A DNA stretch of 64,000 bases, taken from contig OX485807.1 in NCBI GenBank assembly GCA_950295325.1, forward strand, positions 18,943,666-19,007,665. The letters are read 5' to 3'. Of this stretch, positions 11,277-23,531 are shown piece after piece. How positions within the stretch are numbered: position 1 is the stretch's first letter; every line of letters starts with the position of its first letter. The DNA comes from Polytrichum commune. Its lineage: Eukaryota; Streptophyta; Polytrichopsida; Polytrichales; Polytrichaceae. A program made the translations under genes and the position numbers. The notes under the pieces were generated by a model. The model was not told the DNA's origin, searched no databases, and saw nothing but the letters and a program-made list of their open reading frames with translations.

Positions 11277-14200
11277 TCACTCAATTTTCTCCCCGGATAC
11301 TACCTGCATGCCATATGAAATAAATAGAACTAACATATCAACGGAAAAAAATAGTGTCAATTGAAAGGAAAGCATCAACTTGAGGTTTTAATATTTTTTT
11401 TCTGTAAAGTGTCAGATCCGGGGCATGAGTAGAAATCAAGCTTGGAACTCATCCTCTATTTAAAGGACATTAATGGCTTTTCCTGTTAGAGGACAACTTT
11501 GCTGTTGGAGAGCCTAACATACTTAGACCTTCAGCAATTAGAACGTGTAAGGTATGTGAGCTCAAAACAGATACAGATTACAAAGTGATCAGGATCTTCT
11601 AGAATGTAGCTCCTCATTCAGAATGCACCCCTAGGAGGTTCATGCAATGGTAGCCGTTTATAAAAGGTATCCATTCTAGGCTCACATACGTTACAACCTC
11701 ACAACCTCAGGGATAGGCACGATGAAGTTATAGAGGCAAACAGTTCACAGAACCAACAAAATAGCTCGTGGTCAAAGCAGACACTTACAATGGTGCCCAC
11801 ACCATCTTCATACAATGTCATTGCATCCTTCTCCTTCAGATCGTGATATCTCATAAATTCTCCTGCATGAAGAACAAACACAGATAATTATTGTACAAGC
11901 TTGCCTGACCCAGTGCTAGTATCTTTATGACTCCAGCTATATATGAAGCATCTGCAAGGGGATATTGGATGTCAAGTTCTTCACAGGTAGGCCTTAGGTC
12001 TCACCAGAACTAATGGCACACATTTTGACTCGAGAAATGGTGCCAGCTAAAGCAGTCCAGTCTCCATGTCCCCACATGTCATGTATGCAAGACAATAAAT
12101 ACAATGTGCTTGCATATTTTTAAGACATGTGTTGTATACAGAATTTTCTTGCAGCATGAAGCAGGAGGAATTCATTGCTTTACAGCAGACAATCGGCTCT
12201 TGGCAAACTCTGACCTGACAGATTTGAGGCGTCAAACAGGTTTCACTATGAAAACACTTGTGATGACCCTATTTCTTCAAGAACCAAATCACATACACTA
12301 TAGGACCTTACAATTCTTGCTGCATTGAAAGCAGGTTCAATTTATATGGATCAGAGTTATGCTTCTTGATGAGAGCTCCAGTCAAGGACCAAAACCAATT
12401 AATAGTTCAGACAACCACAATTTTTTCCTTTTCAACTCTTGGTTTGGTACAAGGATAATCATCAATGCACGATCTCATTGAAATCTTGCCCAAGCAAAAG
12501 ATGTACCAGGTCATGAACATCGTGGGTAACACTCACTTGGTAGGCATGATAATTGACAGAATCTCAATATATTGATGGTAAACTAGTTCAATCAAGTTTT
12601 GAACAAAAGACCAAACCAGAGAAATGTAGGATAAATCACAAATCAGCACCAGCTGATTGTACCTGTGTTCTCCAGCACATACATTCGACTCTTGTTGTTA
12701 AGCCACCACCTGTCCAAACACAGCCATCATGGTTATAATTAACTTTACAATTGTCAAGTTCCCTACTGCTTGCAGAAGCCAAGAGGATACTCTTGTCATG
12801 AACTCAATGTAAATTAGCACCTGCGGATACAAACCAGTATGCTGGTCCTCATTTAACTCCGAACTTTACAGTTGGTTTCCATGGAAGGGAACACAGATGG
12901 ATATTTGTGTGAATTATGGAGAACAGTCCACAACAATCACAAAAATGTCAACTTGATATATGCTCCAGGATATATACTGACTTGTATCTGAATATCCATT
13001 GCTTCAAGCGATTATGGTCCACCATTGGTATCAATACACCCTCCTTAACCTCCACATGAGGGAGATAACCTTCTGCATCTTTCTGCAATATTACGCATCA
13101 ACCACATTTTAGACATCTTGCCTATAACATTGCAATGCTGACTTCTGTGCACACAATTTGTTTTGAGACCTGGGGATATCTAGAGCAGCTCAGTAATGTC
13201 TTGTAATGCCCCATTGACATGACCCTTCATTAGTTGTTGAAGGCATAGCTCCTGGCCCTATATCCTATAGTTGGGCTCCTCGTGTCTGTTATCCTCATTA
13301 GGTCATTCTTAAACTTCTGATTTGAGAGACATATACTCAGAAAACACAGGTATGTTGGACTCTCACCTTGGGGAGTACGACTCTGCCAAGTTCACCAACA
13401 TCAGAAACACTCAAACATTTGCGAAGGAGGAATCTCAAAGGCTCAATCCACATGTAAACCTTCAAACAACACTCAGTTTTGATTGTCAGTCTGTGAACAC
13501 CTGATAATACTAGGTAGTGTACAGCCGACCTTGTAAGAATCTGCATACCATGATCCTAATTCCTGATGTGTTGGGTCCCCTATTGGAAGGGGTTCCGTTA
13601 GCACTAGTACCCCTCTCCCCATGCCAAAATAATTTAGCAAATGGAAACAAAAAGAGTGATCCAGGTTATGACAAAATCAAAGTATTCCCTGGCCACATGG
13701 TTCAATTGCAAACTTGTGATTGTATCAGTGCAAAGGAAAAGTCCTCTTGTAGAAGGTTGCTCTATTATGTGTGTGTACACAACTTCTCAAGTCTCTAAGT
13801 GTTGCAATGACTAACCTACTAGTGAGTGATTTTCCTATTTGCTACGGGCATCTATCCAACTGCAGTTCAAGTTCACATGCAAGTGGCGCTTCTTTCCCCT
13901 GGTTCACATGGTTAATTGAACCAATGATCAATAGGAGATTGTCTTCTTCCTTTGCTTTTAGTGCCTCCACATAGAAATACCCTATCTGACCTTGGGATTC
14001 CCTAACCCATTAGAATCAGGAAGAAACCTTCAAAATTTGCCACATGTCATTCTTACATAGGACAAGACTTGGTTTGTAATTTACATGGAAAGTATGTTCT
14101 CAAACTCGTTAACATGAATTAGAGCACTCTATACAGTAAAGTAAGCAGGTCTAAAATGGACACTTTTAGCTCTGCACCCACTTCTCCTAGCTTAGTAATC

Positions 14201-16607
14201 ATACGATTGGTACGAGATTATTAGCAAATCCAAATCAAATCCTTGGGCGTTTTTCTTATAATTTTCCAAGCTCGTGTGAATGACTTGTTCGTTATCAAAG
14301 TGAAGATTCTCTTTCGCACACACCACTGGAGTCTAGGTGATCGACTTAAGATAAAAATGGCTGGGATGTGGAATAAATATGCGCACCTTGACATCTCCAC
14401 GATTTGGCAGGTTTTGGGTCAGCAGAGAAGGATCCACAGGTGATAAAGACACACCGTCCGAGTTGGCCGCCTCTGATAAGTCAGCTGATCCTGCTAAGTT
14501 TGTGTGAGGCCCCTGATCTTGTAGCAAAAATGTTTCCTTGGGCCTCGAGAGAGATGGGCCTTGTCGCATGATGTTGTTAAAAGCTATTTTTGCAATTTGC
14601 GATTCATAGTTAGCCATCTCCTGATCAAACGACTTGCCAGGAGATTTCCCCTGACTGTGACGATGGCGGTCATGGCATTCACGCCGGGGTTGGCAGCTAC
14701 CTGTGGCACCTGCAGGGGGTCCGCATCTTTAGAACTTGACTTGACGCTGCTAAACGGCTTTTAGCATAAGCACTGCTTTGAAGCTGCTTTCACGTTATTT
14801 TCAAGCTCATATAGTGCAAGAAATTCTATAAATGTTTTTAGATTTGAAAAAATACCTACGGGTCTGCCTAGATGATGACCCCCAGCTGCTTTCAAAAACC
14901 ACATATGGTCAGTTCTCAAAACATTGACATCAAAAAGTTTGAACCTTTTATAATGCAGGCATAAATGGTATCAATGGGGTCCTCCCAATTTTGTCTTTCC
15001 AACCATGGTGCTCCTCTGGGTGAAATAACAAATCATGAATGCATTAGAAACATTGGAAGTGTTTTAGAAACTACCTTTGCCTGCAGGTTCGGCAGTTGGG
15101 GAAGTTGAGAGTAACCCCTGATCAAACGATAAGCCCAAATTCAATTTCCTCTGATCACCCCCAGGTTGGCAACTATCTGTAAGTTAGCACCCACAAGGGT
15201 CAGCAGAGTCTTACGAACCTGTTTTGAAGATGCTAAAACACATTCTTTGCAGCTGCTTTTGTAACGTAAGCACTTTCAAGGCTGAAAATTTCTAAGGAAA
15301 ACTATAAATTTGCTTAGAAGTGAAAATAAATACCTAGGGTCTGTCTAGATGGTGACCTCTCGTTTACAAAAGTTGCTTCTAAGTAGTTTTAAAACCTGAC
15401 ATTCGAAAGTGTAAACCTTTTTAAATTCAGACACAAATAGCACCAATGGATTCCCCTCAATGCTCTCTTTCCAAGCATGTTGCTCCTCATCTTTGTCAAA
15501 TAACACATCAGCAATGCGGCTCATACCAATGCCCTCTTTCTTTCCAAGAATGTCGCTCCTTATCTTTGTGAAATAGGATATCCTCAATTGGGTTCCTCTC
15601 AATGGCCTCTTCCGCTCCAAGAATGTTGCTCCTTATGTTTGTGAAACAACAGATCTTCTATCAGGTTCCTCTAAATGCCCTCTTTTTTTCCAAAGATGTA
15701 AAATAACAAATCATCAAGTGGATTCCTCTCAATGGCCCCGCTCTGTCCAAGAATATTGCTCCACATCTTTGTGAAAAAACAGATCACCAACCGGGCTCCT
15801 CTCAATGGCCTCTTTCTTTCTAAGAATGTTGCTCCACATCATTGGCTAATAACAGGCCCTCAGTCGAGTCCCTCTTAATGCCCTCGCTGTCCCAGAATGG
15901 TGCTCCATATCTTTGTTCAATAACAAGTCATCAATAATTCTTTAGAAGCATATTCATTAATAGGGGAGAGTTGCAGTAGGCAAACCTTTGCCTGCAGGTT
16001 CGGCGGGTGCAGGGAGAGTGGTCGAGAGTAGCCCCTTGGAATAACATACAGGAGAGGCAAAAGAGCCTCGGCTCATCTGCGTTGTGCAGTTGGTGGTTGC
16101 TCGAAATGAAGCTCCACACGAAACCGGACTCATGGTCTGCAAAGTGGCAGCCTGGAAGCGAGCTGATGAATTGGCCCCTGCCATAACTGATTCCACAAAC
16201 GCTGAGTTATTCAATCTCCTGACCCCATCCACGGCTGCAACTGCATGGTTGGAAGCATGGCGAAATGAGCCCACTGCGCTATGTTGAGAGAATGCCATGC
16301 CCCTGCCACCGAAAAAGTATTCGCCACCACAATGGTCACTACTTCTCGAAGAATTACCCTGTTCACTAATTCCCCATGAATATGCCCAGTCTCCGGACTC
16401 GGTCAGCCTCATCCGGGAAGAGTTTGGATGTTGGTGAGGACTCAAGGCCATGTCGTGTGGGTAGTAATTGTTGTTGTTGTTGGTGTCCACCATAGATGTC
16501 GAGGGGCGCTTGTTGTTGCTATTATTATTGCCAGGAGGCCCATCTGGAGGGGTTGGTGATCCCTCGGTGGTGTCAACCATCACAATTTCTCCATTCACCA
16601 CATCCAT
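11277..16607 (-). CDS. B3-domain transcription factor, LEC2/FUS3/ABI3 type (7 exons)
   Basis: Predicted nuclear DNA-binding regulator of the LAFL B3 group, which in seed plants controls embryo maturation by binding RY-type elements. Model exons (5' to 3'): 16607-15986, 14709-14387, 13459-13367, 13082-12982, 12709-12663, 11862-11789, 11303-11277. All junctions are GT-AG and keep phase, giving 428 aa. Residues 1-315 are low complexity (Asn-, Ser- and Gly-rich, with an NNNNN run) and show no B1/B2 motif I recognise. The B3 domain starts near residue 323 with LRFLLRKCLSVSDVGELGRV, continues LPKKDAEGYLP and NNKSRMYVLENTGEF, and ends LYEDGVGTIVVSGEKIE. The exon break right after VVLPK is the one I recall in ABI3. 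Odd: WWLNNKS replaces the usual FWPNNKS/FWSNNKS. Family assignment is firm. The first ATG, the 5' edge of exon 3 and the 27-nt last exon are less certain. LEC2-like versus FUS3-like cannot be settled. Confidence 0.82.
14620..15360. repeat. Local duplication spanning the exon 2 region of the B3 gene
   Basis: Sequence from ~14620 to 15050 is echoed, diverged, from ~15120 to 15510. Examples are 'atcaaacgac..' and 'atcaaacgat..', 'cggggttggcagctacctgt' and 'caggttggcaactatctgt', and 'ctgcctagatgatgacc' and 'ctgtctagatggtgacc'. Just 5' on the minus strand, 15080-15125 also resembles the 3' end of exon 1 (15986-16030): it can be read QGLLSTSPTAEPAGKG, against KGLLSTTLPAPAEPAGKG in exon 1. This suggests tandem duplication of an exon-containing block followed by decay. 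The duplicate does not keep phase if spliced in. Confidence 0.6.
15430..15950. repeat. ~73-bp tandem array inside B3 intron 1
   Basis: About seven degenerate copies carry 'tttccaagaatgttgctcc' followed by 'atctttgtgaaataac' and 'ctcaatggcctcttt'. The 'ttgctcc' core occurs near 15480, 15551, 15625, 15754, 15828 and 15899, so spacing is 71-74 bp apart from one unit shortened by a deletion. An outlier lies near 15007. It is fully intronic in the gene model. Confidence 0.75.
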
Positions 16608-16659
16608 AAGTGCTGCTGCTGCTGATGATGATGTGACTTGAGTGCTGCTGCTACCTGAT

Positions 16660-17350
16660 GGTGGAGAAGAATTAGTCGAGCTTGGAGAGTAGGTCGATGG
16701 TTTCTTCGCAGTACCCAGGGCGGAGGGGTAGACATCGAAAGACTTAAGGTTCGAGTCTGAGAGTTATGAACATGCAAGGCGAAGCGATGATGTCGTGTGC
16801 ATCATGTCGACATATCCATACAGAAATTAGTCGCTAGCTGATGACGATGCTCCTCCTGCTGCTGTCCCTGTGAATTGGTGGCAGCACTCTGCAGCTGAAT
16901 TAGAAGAGCTTGAGAGTAGGTTCACAAATTCTTGGCATTCCACGGCGGATGAGGGATAGACTTCAAAAGACTTAAGGTTCGAGCCTGAAAGTCATCAAAA
17001 TGCAAGGCGAAGCTGATGATGTCGTGTGCATCACGTCGACATAGACATAGCCCCTGCCTAACCGACAGAAACTTGCGGCTAGCTGAAGATGTTCATGAAT
17101 CCTGAATCATCCTCCTCCTGCTGCTGCTGTCCCTGTGATGTAAGTGCCAGGCAGGAGAATCAGAAGAGCTTGAAGAGTAGTAGGTTCACGGGTTTCTTGG
17201 CATTCCACAGCGGAGAGGTAGGCATTGAGAGACTTAAGGGTCGAGTCTGAAAGTCATCAAGATGCAAAGAGAAGTTGCTGATAAATGTATGCGGCATTAT
17301 ATGGACATCGACATAGCCACTTCCCAACCGACCCAAAAGGCAGCCGCTCT
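16660..17350. repeat. Triplicated ~240-bp block upstream of the B3 start codon
   Basis: Three copies begin near 16667, 16897 and 17155. Each contains 'agagcttgagagtaggttc'-like sequence, 'ttggcattccac.gcgg', 'gacttaaggttcgagtctga', 'catgcaaggcgaag' and 'gtcgtgtgcatca.gtcgacat'. CTG/ATG-type triplet runs separate them. The block lies between the predicted start codon (16607) and a TATA-like TATATAT near 17978 on the minus strand, so it would be in the 5' leader or promoter. Confidence 0.7.
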
Positions 17351-18480
17351 AGCGCCACCCTACCTGACTACTTTCGGAATGCAGAAAGAAGAAGAAAAAG
17401 AAGCGGCGGCAGTACCAGCACCAGTACTGGAGCAGCGCATGATGAACTTGCACTTCAATAGTCATTGATTGTTCTTGATTTTCACAAAAGTCAGCACTCC
17501 AAAATCAGTACCAGAGATTTAGTTAGGTCTCACTCAACAAGAGCATCATGATCAACATCCACCGCCCTACTCCAAACCTTAAAAGCCCTGCTGACCCTCC
17601 CTCTCCTTCCCCCCTCCTCTCCCTCCTCGATCTGATGCTGCAAGTGCAATTCAACATCGCACATGAATCAAGTAAAGCCAATGCAATTGGCTCTAACTTA
17701 CAATGTGCGGCCAATACTTATAGCGGAGCCAAAACACACCCCCACGTGATTGCTGCTGCTGCTTCTTTCTTGTCGCAGCTTCTTCATCCCTCATCAAGGT
17801 GAAGAAGGTAAAGCTGCAGCTCATTGATCCAACTGATCTACTAATGGTGAGTTGACCCTCCCACTGATCTCCCTCTTCCACGTCAAGGCGCAGCTCATTC
17901 TAGAAGCGGAAGAGGAAGAGGAAGAGGTTAGGGTCATTGCTGGCGTTGCCATTCCGCGGCCATCCTTTGATGCAACATATATAATGATCAGTGATGAATA
18001 TAATATAATGAGAAGCGAGCCATAACAATAATACTAGTCACGGCGGTTTCTTCTTCCCCCATCTTCACTTTGCCGCTGCTGCTCGATCGACTCCCTCGCC
18101 TATCACGGCCTGCCATTCTACGTCTGCTACCTACGATTGCAGCGATGAAGACAAGAGGATCTGGGAGCAGGCAAATCGGCAGGCAATTGATGGCTATGTA
18201 ACGGAATGCAAAGAATGGAATTCCAGGTGAGTTACTCCAACGATGGATTCTTGGAAGGCGGACCGCGAGGAGGATGGATTTGGGGGTACGTAGGGGACCA
18301 GGGGGGCGGAGTCTCGGAGGTAGGCTCAGTAAAAATTTAGGTCAGTTGTCCGGATCATTCAGGCAGGCTGCTGGAGATATTTGTCCCGTCCGACGTGGCG
18401 CAGTGGCTGTATCGTTTTCCTAACAACCTGGAGGCTCCTGCTTGCAAGGTAATAATGAAGGGTAGGCGCTTTAGTTACGG
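17350..18480. other. Probable 5' region of the B3 gene
   Basis: No recognisable coding exon. On the minus strand a TATATAT motif near 17974-17982 is a candidate TATA box for the B3 gene, which would imply a long leader of ~1.3 kb, possibly containing introns. CT-rich and triplet-repeat sequence is common. The short frames at 17262-17468 and 17548-17802 have no family support. Confidence 0.3.
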
Positions 18481-18523
18481 GCCACGTCACTGGAGGCCCG
18501 TGACCATTGCATTCTAAGCGTAA

Positions 18524-19045
18524 GGGCCACTTCACACACAACACTCACAGCCCGTGACCATTGCACTTTAAGCACTCTCATTGGTGGAAGAGGCGGAGCG
18601 GTCCCAGTCCGCCTCACACTATAGTGTTGCGTGCATGAGCAACCATCAGCCGCTCCGATGGCGGGGGCGATGAATCTCATCCAGTTCCTCTGGTGAGGGT
18701 GGCGAAGTGGACCCTCCGCCCCAGCCCGGAAGCCACGGTTTCGCCGTCCATCAGGTTTTGCCGACCTCTTTGCAAGTTTCTTACTGCAGAACTTGAATTT
18801 CCTCTTTGTCCTTTCTCTCTCGTGACAACAAGATCGGGTAAATGAAAGGCAAGGGAGGGGGAGACTGGTGCAGCAAGGTGCTTTGTGCTTGCCTAGCGTA
18901 GCAGCCTTCATCAGAGGTTTGAACGCAAACCCCCGCCGACCAACCGTGGGGGGCCACTTGGTTGGCCGCCATGCGGAGGTTGAGGTTGGCCAGGCCCATG
19001 TGCACCATGCCTATGCTTGAGGGACCAACGGTGGTAGGGTTTTGG
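18524..19045 (+). mobile_element. Harbinger-like MITE interrupted by a second element
   Basis: 18524-18621 matches the first ~100 bp of the MITE at 457-955 (TAA flank, then GGGCCACTTCACACACA, then the 'actctcattggtgga' block). The next piece of the MITE, 'tatgcttgagggaccaacgg', resumes only at ~19012. The ~390 bases between are an unrelated inserted sequence. The short sequence CTAT occurs at both edges of the insert and could be its target duplication. Confidence 0.55.
18622..19008 (+). repeat. Unclassified ~0.4 kb element X, copy 1
   Basis: Shared with 38390-38830 in the same orientation. Common blocks are 'catgagca', 'atcagccg', 'tccgccccagcc', 'ggaagcca', 'gcaagtttcttactgc', 'cctttctctctc', a G-rich run, 'ggtggtgcagcaa'-like, 'agaggtttgaa' and 'gccgccatgcg'. 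It contains no convincing reading frame and no terminal repeat that I can define. Confidence 0.6.
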
Positions 19046-19149
19046 CTAATGGTTGAACTCATCCATCATCCATGACAATAGTTGTTCATTGATTCCTAAG
19101 AAGCGTCATCCAAAAAGTTACCATAGTGACACTAAATACCGTATTTAGT

Positions 19150-22100
19150 GTAGCTACTCCCATCTTCCTAAATATGGGCCCTCCTACTAACCCTCCTCCT
19201 CCCTCCCGGTTAACAAGGATGAAGTTCTAGACCAACATTGGCTCTCTCGAGTTTTCAACTTGTCTTCAGTCCTTCGGTGATTGGTACTTGTAGGTTAAAG
19301 ATTCTTTACTAGGGGCATGGAAGTCTAGTAGCGCGTGGAAACAACCCTCCACATTCTAGCAAATCACCATAATGTGGTTGGATGGTGACTCATGCTTAAC
19401 TACATGCGAACACCTCCGACCCACTATTGTCTAGAATCTAGTGGGCAACATGCCTACAAGGAAAGTCATCCTTATTCCCAATAGAATTTGGTGGGCAAGT
19501 GACCTACATGAATACCCACCCTTACACCACCTTATTAAGTAGATAAATCCCCAATTAGCCATTGTGATTGGCCAAAGTCGGCGCTCTTCTAAAACTCCTC
19601 TTGCATCCTTCTTACACTGCTTCTATGAATGCGAAAGTGATGCTATTTTGTACTTAATACCGCATATTAATCACTTTTAAGACTAACTTACTTGATGGCA
19701 CATTGCACTCACTTGTTGACAACTTAAGGATGAAAAATAAGTGTCACCAAAAGGAAGGTGTTACTTTAAGGCCTTAATATCTTAGTCATGACTTTTTTAA
19801 TTTTTTTACAAATGGCTGGATAATTTGGCTATGGGAGGTATATTTACATAATTTCAAGTATGCTATTGAGCCTTGTTCTAGGAAGAAAAAAAAATTATTT
19901 GTTTCAAGAAGAGGGTCAAAGTGTATGGTGCTAAAGAATACAAAATTGGCTAAACCCATATAACGGTTGGCATTGTTTTGTGATACACTTGCACAATAAC
20001 TCAACCCCTTGATTGCTCATTACAATTATACTTGATAGACACAAAATACAACACAACCATTGAAGAATCTACACAAAACATGGACAAACAATAACACAAA
20101 TACTTGCGGGGGATTTTAACCCCTACATTGCCCATTTCAGCACACAACATCACACTTGACGCATACACCCCATGTACAATGTTGGGAAGCATAATAGGCT
20201 CAACAATGAACTAAACTTGAAGTATGCATGGAAACAAATGCATATTCAATCACAACACATAACAAGCAATAACCACCGCCCCACTGGAATCCTATTGAAT
20301 GCACAATACCACAAAAAACTACACATGAGCTCTATATTGGTGATGAGTCACTCTCCATGTGTTGATGCCCTTCGATTTTGTTTGCAAAGTATATAAATCC
20401 TTTGGGTTGTCTATGCACACAACACGGGGCAAGAGCATGGTCATCTCATTACGCATCTCGTTGCCCACACTACGTAATACATGAACACACGCTATATCCA
20501 CTAGTTTCATCTACTAAAGGAAGTTGTGCCTCATAATATTTGAGGCCCTTGTAGTATTCTACATGCAAGTGTGGTGGTGTTGGGGGGGGGGGGATTGGAA
20601 TCAAGACTAGTTGTTGTTTCACATGCAAAAGGTGCATTAGACCTCATAGCAAGCTTAAACATCCCTTGTTGTGAATTGATTATACCAACAAGTCAACACT
20701 TCAAACACTCATATTGAATGTTAGCCATATCGATAGAGTCCTTCAAAAGCTCCTCGGGGTGGCAAAATGTTGACTTAAGGATGGCCATGTGCAAGGAGAA
20801 TAATAACATGACATCTTTCCAACACCCAAAATTGTGCGTGCATGACACCAAAAGCATCCATGATGACATAGTTTGTATCATTTAATATGTTTTTGAAATG
20901 ACCATATTTGTAACATATTTGAGTCCCTACTAGTATTGCATTTTTTATTCTAGAGGTCGGAGGCGGCATTATATATATATTTAAATATTTTTTATATTGA
21001 AAATCATCGAAGACATCAATCCGTGAGGTCCTTTATGGCAAATCATAATAAAAAAACATTCCCCTCGTCTAAGATCAGTTCTTTGAGCTCTTCTCCGCCC
21101 AAGTATTGATCCAATAATGAAGACATTGTGAATGCAAACCACCATTCACGACTTGTCCGGTGTGCCATGTGGTGCGTTATGTATTATAGTATTTGCCAGT
21201 TTGTATGGCAACACTCAAGGCTCAAACACTGCCATCGAGTTTGAATGTATTAATGCTATATGGTAATATGAAACAATTGGCAAAGTTGAGCGTGTCTATA
21301 TTTGCCCTACTCGCTTGGATTGACCGTAGTCGTGAATTTATGATAAAAGAAACATAAAAATGCCTACAAAATTTATGAGTATTTTAAAATGAATCTTAAA
21401 ATGTGTATTGAAAAATAAATTAAAAATAAATGCACCACTAGTCCCTACATCACAATGGAGCATATAGAAATGTTGGCATGTTTTGAATGTCGTGACAAAG
21501 TCACATGTGAATATACCCATGAAGTAGGATGCTTTCATGAGGGAGAGAGCATGCAAATGGTTTGGGCTTTGTGAGAATGTTTGCACAACAAAGCCATAAT
21601 GATGGTTGTACCACAAAGATGAGAAGGCATGATCAAAATCAAAATACAACCTCACACCCCTAGAATCAAGTCCCCAAGCAAATATATCCAACACCCACAT
21701 ACTAAATCAAGAGGACGCTATAACAAAACAATGTCACTCCATTCCACAAACATGAACATGAACACAAAGCATGCATACATAATGCATAGGAAATAACAAT
21801 GCAAAATTAAGGTCAGGCTTGGGGAGGGCAACGACCTTTAGCAACAATCGCCAATCTTGAAGCATTTGCCATTCAAGTTGCTATCAACCCCAAATCAACA
21901 TGCGCAATATCTAGCTATGACGACTTGCGGTGGTGGTGGGTGGGGAGGGGTGGGCAATGCAAGTCATGGCAAAAATGCAACTAACAACATAACAATGTGT
22001 GGGGATGACATTGGAGGCAATTTTTCAATCAAGATAATAAGCCCTCATGACTAGGGGATGATTGATTTATTGTTATGCATGGTAAGCATTTGATGAGTTT

Positions 22101-23440
22101 TGAAGACATTTGTAAGTTGCTCACAAGGAGAATACAAATGTGCCTTCTATTTGAGCAATATTGGGTTTGTGTTTGCCAAGTGAAAAAATAAATAAAAGGC
22201 ATGGAAGATTTTCCAATTGCACTTTTGTATCCGAATTGATGAAGGATGCAGAGAACTAAAGCTTGCATTTGTCCAACACCATTATGAGGAGGGGGGGGGA
22301 GGATAGAAAATAAAAAAGATTGAGCAAGATACATAGTTGCACCATCGCCTTAAACACAACCCATACACGAGATTTTAAAAAAGAAAGAAAAGAAAGAAAG
22401 AAAGACATTGGATACAACAAAACTTGGACTTTAAACAAAGTATAGTTAGGTTTTGATGTTTTGAAGCAACTTCAAACATATGGTGTCCAACATCTATGAT
22501 AATGCCTAAAACTTTGAACTACATTTTTTGAATGATGGGCATATGGTTTCCCACCACAAAGAGAGAAGAAACTTCGATCCCTGGAGGGGACCGACGTGAA
22601 TGAAGTGTCTGTTCGTTCTACCCCTAGCCCTATGTCCACATGACATAGAGATAGGAGTAAAGAACTACTTCCCCCTTTCGAGAGTAGACACTATAGTCAC
22701 AAGTAACCAGTAACAAATAGAAACCAGTAACAAATAGAAGCCAATAACAAACAGAAAGAGTACAAATAAGGTTTAATTAATATAGGGTTTGTTTTGTGCG
22801 GGGTTTAGACGTCAGACCATGGTCTCATTGTTGTGTGGAGAGGGCGTTTTTCATAATACAACTTTTGAGTCATCTAGGGGGGGTCTTGTATTTGTGGTAG
22901 AGGTTGGTGATTTTCTAGTCTTCTTTTGTGGAGGAGGATGGACATGGCGTATTGTATGGCAATGGTGTTGATGTTTTTGAAGGTATTTCGGGTGGATGGC
23001 ATAGGTGGTTTCCCACCAAGAGGCCTTCCATGGTGCTAAGCAAATCCAAGTGCCACAACAGTTCTCCACATACATGAAGCATGTGTCTACAACAATGCGT
23101 GGCACTAGAAAATGAAGAGTGTTGCTTTGTGACTTACTTGGTCATTGGCATTTTGTTGCCCTTGAAAATGAAATCACCTCATGAGCCTCAAAGCAAATAA
23201 GTATGGATGATTCATCCAAATTATAATAAATAAAATAGATAAAAGTAACGTTAGAGTTTGGTTTATACACCGATGTGAATGGGAGCATGTTCCTCTGTAC
23301 CATGTTCGTGTTTAACCAAGCATCACAATAAGGATATTTCCTCTCTCGGAAGGTGGGCTTCTTTAGTTTTTTTAGAGCACGTAACCTAACATCTAGGGGG
23401 GGGGGTCTACGGGGCGTTGTTTGTCGTTTAGCTTCCTTTT
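19150..23440. other. Repeat-rich intergenic DNA, no gene seen
   Basis: AT-rich sequence with homopolymer G runs (near 20582 and 22291), a GAAA/AAAG stretch near 22380-22405 and no recognisable protein family in either strand. A short near-tandem motif 'aaccagtaacaaatagaaaccagtaacaaatagaagccaataacaaac' region lies near 22706-22755. Confidence 0.4.
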
Positions 23441-23531
23441 GTTTATATTAGGTGTGCGAGGTATTTAATGGCAATTTGGTGTAATTGTTTCATGAATGTT
23501 TTGATCTTGTTTTTGGGTATTTTGAGTTTTT

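Noticed and set aside
15345-15620. 91-codon minus-strand frame in B3 intron 1
   Set aside because: It lies over the ~73-bp tandem array and the decayed duplicate. Its peptide repeats follow from the DNA repeats, and it does not fit the splice phases.
16735-17250. tRNA-like B-box words (ggttcgagtctga) in three copies
   Set aside because: No A box at the right distance and no foldable cloverleaf. They are shared words of the triplicated repeat.
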